A DNA stretch of 64,000 bases from Bacteroides intestinalis DSM 17393 (GTDB lineage Bacteria; Bacteroidota; Bacteroidia; Bacteroidales; Bacteroidaceae): NCBI RefSeq assembly GCF_000172175.1, contig NZ_ABJL02000008.1, forward strand, positions 1,364,001 to 1,428,000, read 5' to 3'. Positions 62,226 through 64,000 of the stretch are shown here, piece after piece. The position numbers were made by a program, and so were the translations under genes. Every line of letters begins with the position of its first letter. Position 1 is the first letter of the stretch. The notes beneath the pieces were generated by a model. The model searched no databases. It worked only from the letters and a program-made list of their open reading frames with translations, and was not told the DNA's origin.

Positions 62226-62266
62226 AAAGAAGGCTGCCTCAAATCAATGAGACAGCCTTCTTTTTT
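62226..62266 (+). terminator. Terminator after the etf/acyl-CoA dehydrogenase operon
   Basis: A 15-bp stem with one mismatch, an 8-nt loop and a run of T, 20 nt after the stop. A-rich on the 5' side, so it may serve the convergent cbpM gene too. Confidence 0.8.
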
Positions 62267-62280
62267 AGGAATAAAGCTCC

Positions 62281-62568
62281 TTACCGGAACAGTCTCAACT
62301 GACTGCGTAACTCATGAAGTTCATTCTGCATCTCTTCCATACGCTGCAACAGGTGATGGATGGCATCAATTCCTTCAATGTTGATGGATAAGTCATAATA
62401 CATACGGCTGTAACGTTCTATGTCCGGTAATTGAGTAAACGTCAGATAGCGTTCCCCACCCTCGGTCATTACTTCTATCAGGCCACCTTCCTGTAACAAA
62501 TCGATAAACGACGGTTCAATGTGGCATTTGCGACAATACTCGCTGACTATGATTAATTCATTCTGCAT
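62281..62568 (-). CDS. cbpM: Chaperone modulator CbpM-like protein
   Basis: A 95-residue protein of the CbpM/MerR-like fold (VSEYCRKCHIEPSFIDLLQEGG, then a C-terminal helical coil HHLLQRMEEMQNEL). CbpM binds the J domain of CbpA and inhibits its DnaK-stimulating and DNA-binding activity. It follows cbpA by 14 nt on the same strand, as in E. coli, which supports the call. Confidence 0.85.
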   Translation of the reverse strand: MQNELIIVSEYCRKCHIEPSFIDLLQEGGLIEVMTEGGERYLTFTQLPDIERYSRMYYDLSINIEGIDAIHHLLQRMEEMQNELHELRSQLRLFR

Positions 62569-62582
62569 AGTGCTACCTCCTT

Positions 62583-63533
62583 TTAGTTCATACTTTGAAG
62601 TTTACGGAACAACTCTTTCTGCTCTTCCGTCAAGTTCGTCGGCAGTTTCACGGAATAAGTCACAATGAGGTCACCGAACTGTCCTTCTTTCTTATATACA
62701 GGGAATCCCTTACCTTTCAAACGAGCCTTCGTACCGTTCTGTGTTTCGGGTTTCACTTTCAGTTTCACCTTTCCATCCAAAGTGTCCACCAATTGGTCAC
62801 CACCCAGGATAGCGGTATAAAGATCAATAGGCACATCCACATACAAGTCATCCCCTAAACGCTTGAATACCAAATCATCCGCAATCACAAACGTTATGTA
62901 CAAGTCTCCGGCAGGTCCACCGTTAACACCTTCGCCACCATAACCTTTCAATTTAATTACTTGCCCGTTTGCTACTCCCGCAGGAATAGTAATGCGCACA
63001 TTCTTACCGTTTACAGTCAGCACTTGTTTATGAGTCTGGGCTGCATCACGAAGCGAGAGGTTTAAATCTGCATGGTAATCCTGTCCACGGAAGCCTGCAT
63101 TAGCACCTCCACGCCCCCGGTTTCCGAACATAGATTCAAAGAAATCGGAGAAGCCGCCACCATGACCGGAAAATTCCTGTCCATCGGATGAATACCAGTA
63201 AGAGCCACCATCCGTACCATATCCTGCACCCGAGCCGCCGCCAAAGCCTCCAAATCCACCGGCACTCGCCTCCTGACGGGCACGCTTTTGTGCCTCAAAT
63301 TCATCAGCATGCTTCCAGTGCTCACCATACTCATCGTATTTTTTACGCTTTTCAGGATCACTCAGCACTTCATTTGCTTCATTAATTGCCTGAAATTTAT
63401 CCTTGGCAGAAGAATCGTTCGGATTCAGATCAGGATGATATTTGCGTGCCAATTTACGGAATGCTTTCTTTATATCATCCTGGCTTGCCGTCTTATCTAC
63501 CCCAAGGACTTGATAATAATCTATATAAGCCAT
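62583..63533 (-). CDS. cbpA: DnaJ-like co-chaperone CbpA
   Basis: A 316-residue class B J-domain protein. The J domain (about 1-70) has the HPD motif in YHPDLNPND. A Gly/Phe/Ser-rich linker (about 88-150) follows, then two C-terminal substrate-binding beta domains (RITIPAGVANGQVIKLKG and KGKGFPVYKKEGQFGDL). There is no zinc-finger region, which separates it from DnaJ. It stimulates DnaK and is paired with cbpM. No consensus promoter could be seen upstream. Confidence 0.93.
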   Translation of the reverse strand: MAYIDYYQVLGVDKTASQDDIKKAFRKLARKYHPDLNPNDSSAKDKFQAINEANEVLSDPEKRKKYDEYGEHWKHADEFEAQKRARQEASAGGFGGFGGGSGAGYGTDGGSYWYSSDGQEFSGHGGGFSDFFESMFGNRGRGGANAGFRGQDYHADLNLSLRDAAQTHKQVLTVNGKNVRITIPAGVANGQVIKLKGYGGEGVNGGPAGDLYITFVIADDLVFKRLGDDLYVDVPIDLYTAILGGDQLVDTLDGKVKLKVKPETQNGTKARLKGKGFPVYKKEGQFGDLIVTYSVKLPTNLTEEQKELFRKLQSMN

Positions 63534-63848
63534 AGTCTATAAATTTTATTATTCTTATATACCCTATTACAAATAACGCACCAAGTGGGTGTTTTGAATA
63601 TTAAAATACATAAACGAAAACTAAAAAGGAGTATCAAAAAGCATAAACCATAGATAATCAACAAAATATCCATTTACAGAAAGATTCATTAACGTCTTTT
63701 TAATTCTAAAACAATGTAAACGACTCGTAACGTCAATTAATTATTCATGCTAAAACTTCCTAAAATAAACAGAAAACACTTTATTTGTATATAAAATAAT
63801 GCATTTACAGAAAGCATAATTCCCCCAACCTTAATATATTGACTTATT
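63534..63848. other. A/T-rich divergent intergenic region
   Basis: No gene is seen in these 315 bases between cbpA and the partial glycosidase gene. A 12-mer ATTTACAGAAAG occurs twice in direct orientation (63672-63683 and 63803-63814). No full TTTG/TAnnTTTG pair was found on either strand. Confidence 0.5.
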
Positions 63849-64000
63849 ATGAAAAGTAACCATTGGCTACTTACGGTAGCACTCACTTTCATCGTCCTGC
63901 AAACCAAAGCAGATGCATGGATACGTATTAACCAACTTGGCTACTTGCCGCAGTCTGTAAAAGTAGCAGTATTCATGAGTGAAGAACCCACTGACATACA
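63849..64000 (+). CDS. Probable glycoside hydrolase family 9 protein, 5' end only
   Basis: The first 50 codons are visible before the window ends. A signal peptide (about 1-24, TKADA) is followed by WIRINQLGYLPQSVKVAVFM, the pattern that opens the N-terminal Ig-like domain of GH9 cellulases. The catalytic domain is outside the window, so the family is a reasonable guess only. Confidence 0.6.
   Translation, partial: MKSNHWLLTVALTFIVLQTKADAWIRINQLGYLPQSVKVAVFMSEEPTDI

Noticed and set aside
1..64000. tRNA, rRNA, insertion sequences and integrases
   Set aside because: No cloverleaf, ribosomal signature, transposase or recombinase frame was recognised anywhere in the window.

Overview
The window is chromosomal DNA of a gut Bacteroides (sensu stricto). 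The evidence is SusC/SusD outer-membrane pairs, hybrid two-component systems (HTCS), surface lipoproteins, promoters of the Bacteroides type (TTTG, about 20 nt, TAnnTTTG) and no Shine-Dalgarno-dependent starts. The species cannot be fixed from the sequence alone. No rRNA, tRNA, CRISPR array, transposase or integrase was seen.

Layout. 1-11.1 kb: the 3' part of purL; an HTCS placed 4 nt before two half-size chromate-family transporters; then, on the minus strand, a TPR sensor histidine kinase followed by a secreted GHL10/YngK-type glycosidase. 11.2-20.5 kb: uvrA, a minus-strand cstA / small membrane protein / outer-membrane barrel operon, a second GHL10 protein, an ATP-grasp-like protein of unknown role and a DUF4143-type AAA ATPase. 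20.5-28.1 kb: pyruvate:ferredoxin oxidoreductase, a 62-residue membrane protein, a PfkB sugar kinase and an HTCS with a LacI-type periplasmic sensor, the architecture of the fructose sensor BT1754. 28.4-39.7 kb: an accessory block with ogt, an orphan PAAR/VgrG pair whose vgrG is broken by a frameshift, an alpha-galactosidase (GH36) with a TonB-dependent receptor, a DUF6377-type regulator and a MACPF lipoprotein resembling Bacteroidales antimicrobial toxins.

39.8-54.8 kb is a fructan utilization locus. It holds fructokinase, GH32 and an MFS permease (one minus-strand operon), an aldose-epimerase-like gene, a second GH32 lipoprotein, then SusC, SusD, a surface glycan-binding lipoprotein and a divergent surface GH32 of the BT1760 endo-levanase type. 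The expected flow is: surface levanase and SusC/SusD/SGBP capture and import, periplasmic GH32 release of fructose, MFS uptake, fructokinase phosphorylation. The HTCS at 25.4-28.1 kb is the likely regulator although it lies about 12 kb away. A shared 12-bp motif occurs upstream of each of the three fructan transcription units.

54.8-64 kb: an ATPase remnant, a patatin-like phospholipase divergent from a C1 aminopeptidase, etfB-etfA, a MORN/TonB-C protein and an acyl-CoA dehydrogenase, then cbpM/cbpA chaperone genes and the first 152 nt of a probable GH9 glycosidase. Several convergent intergenic gaps carry clusters of short motifs in direct and inverted orientation whose sequence differs from gap to gap.
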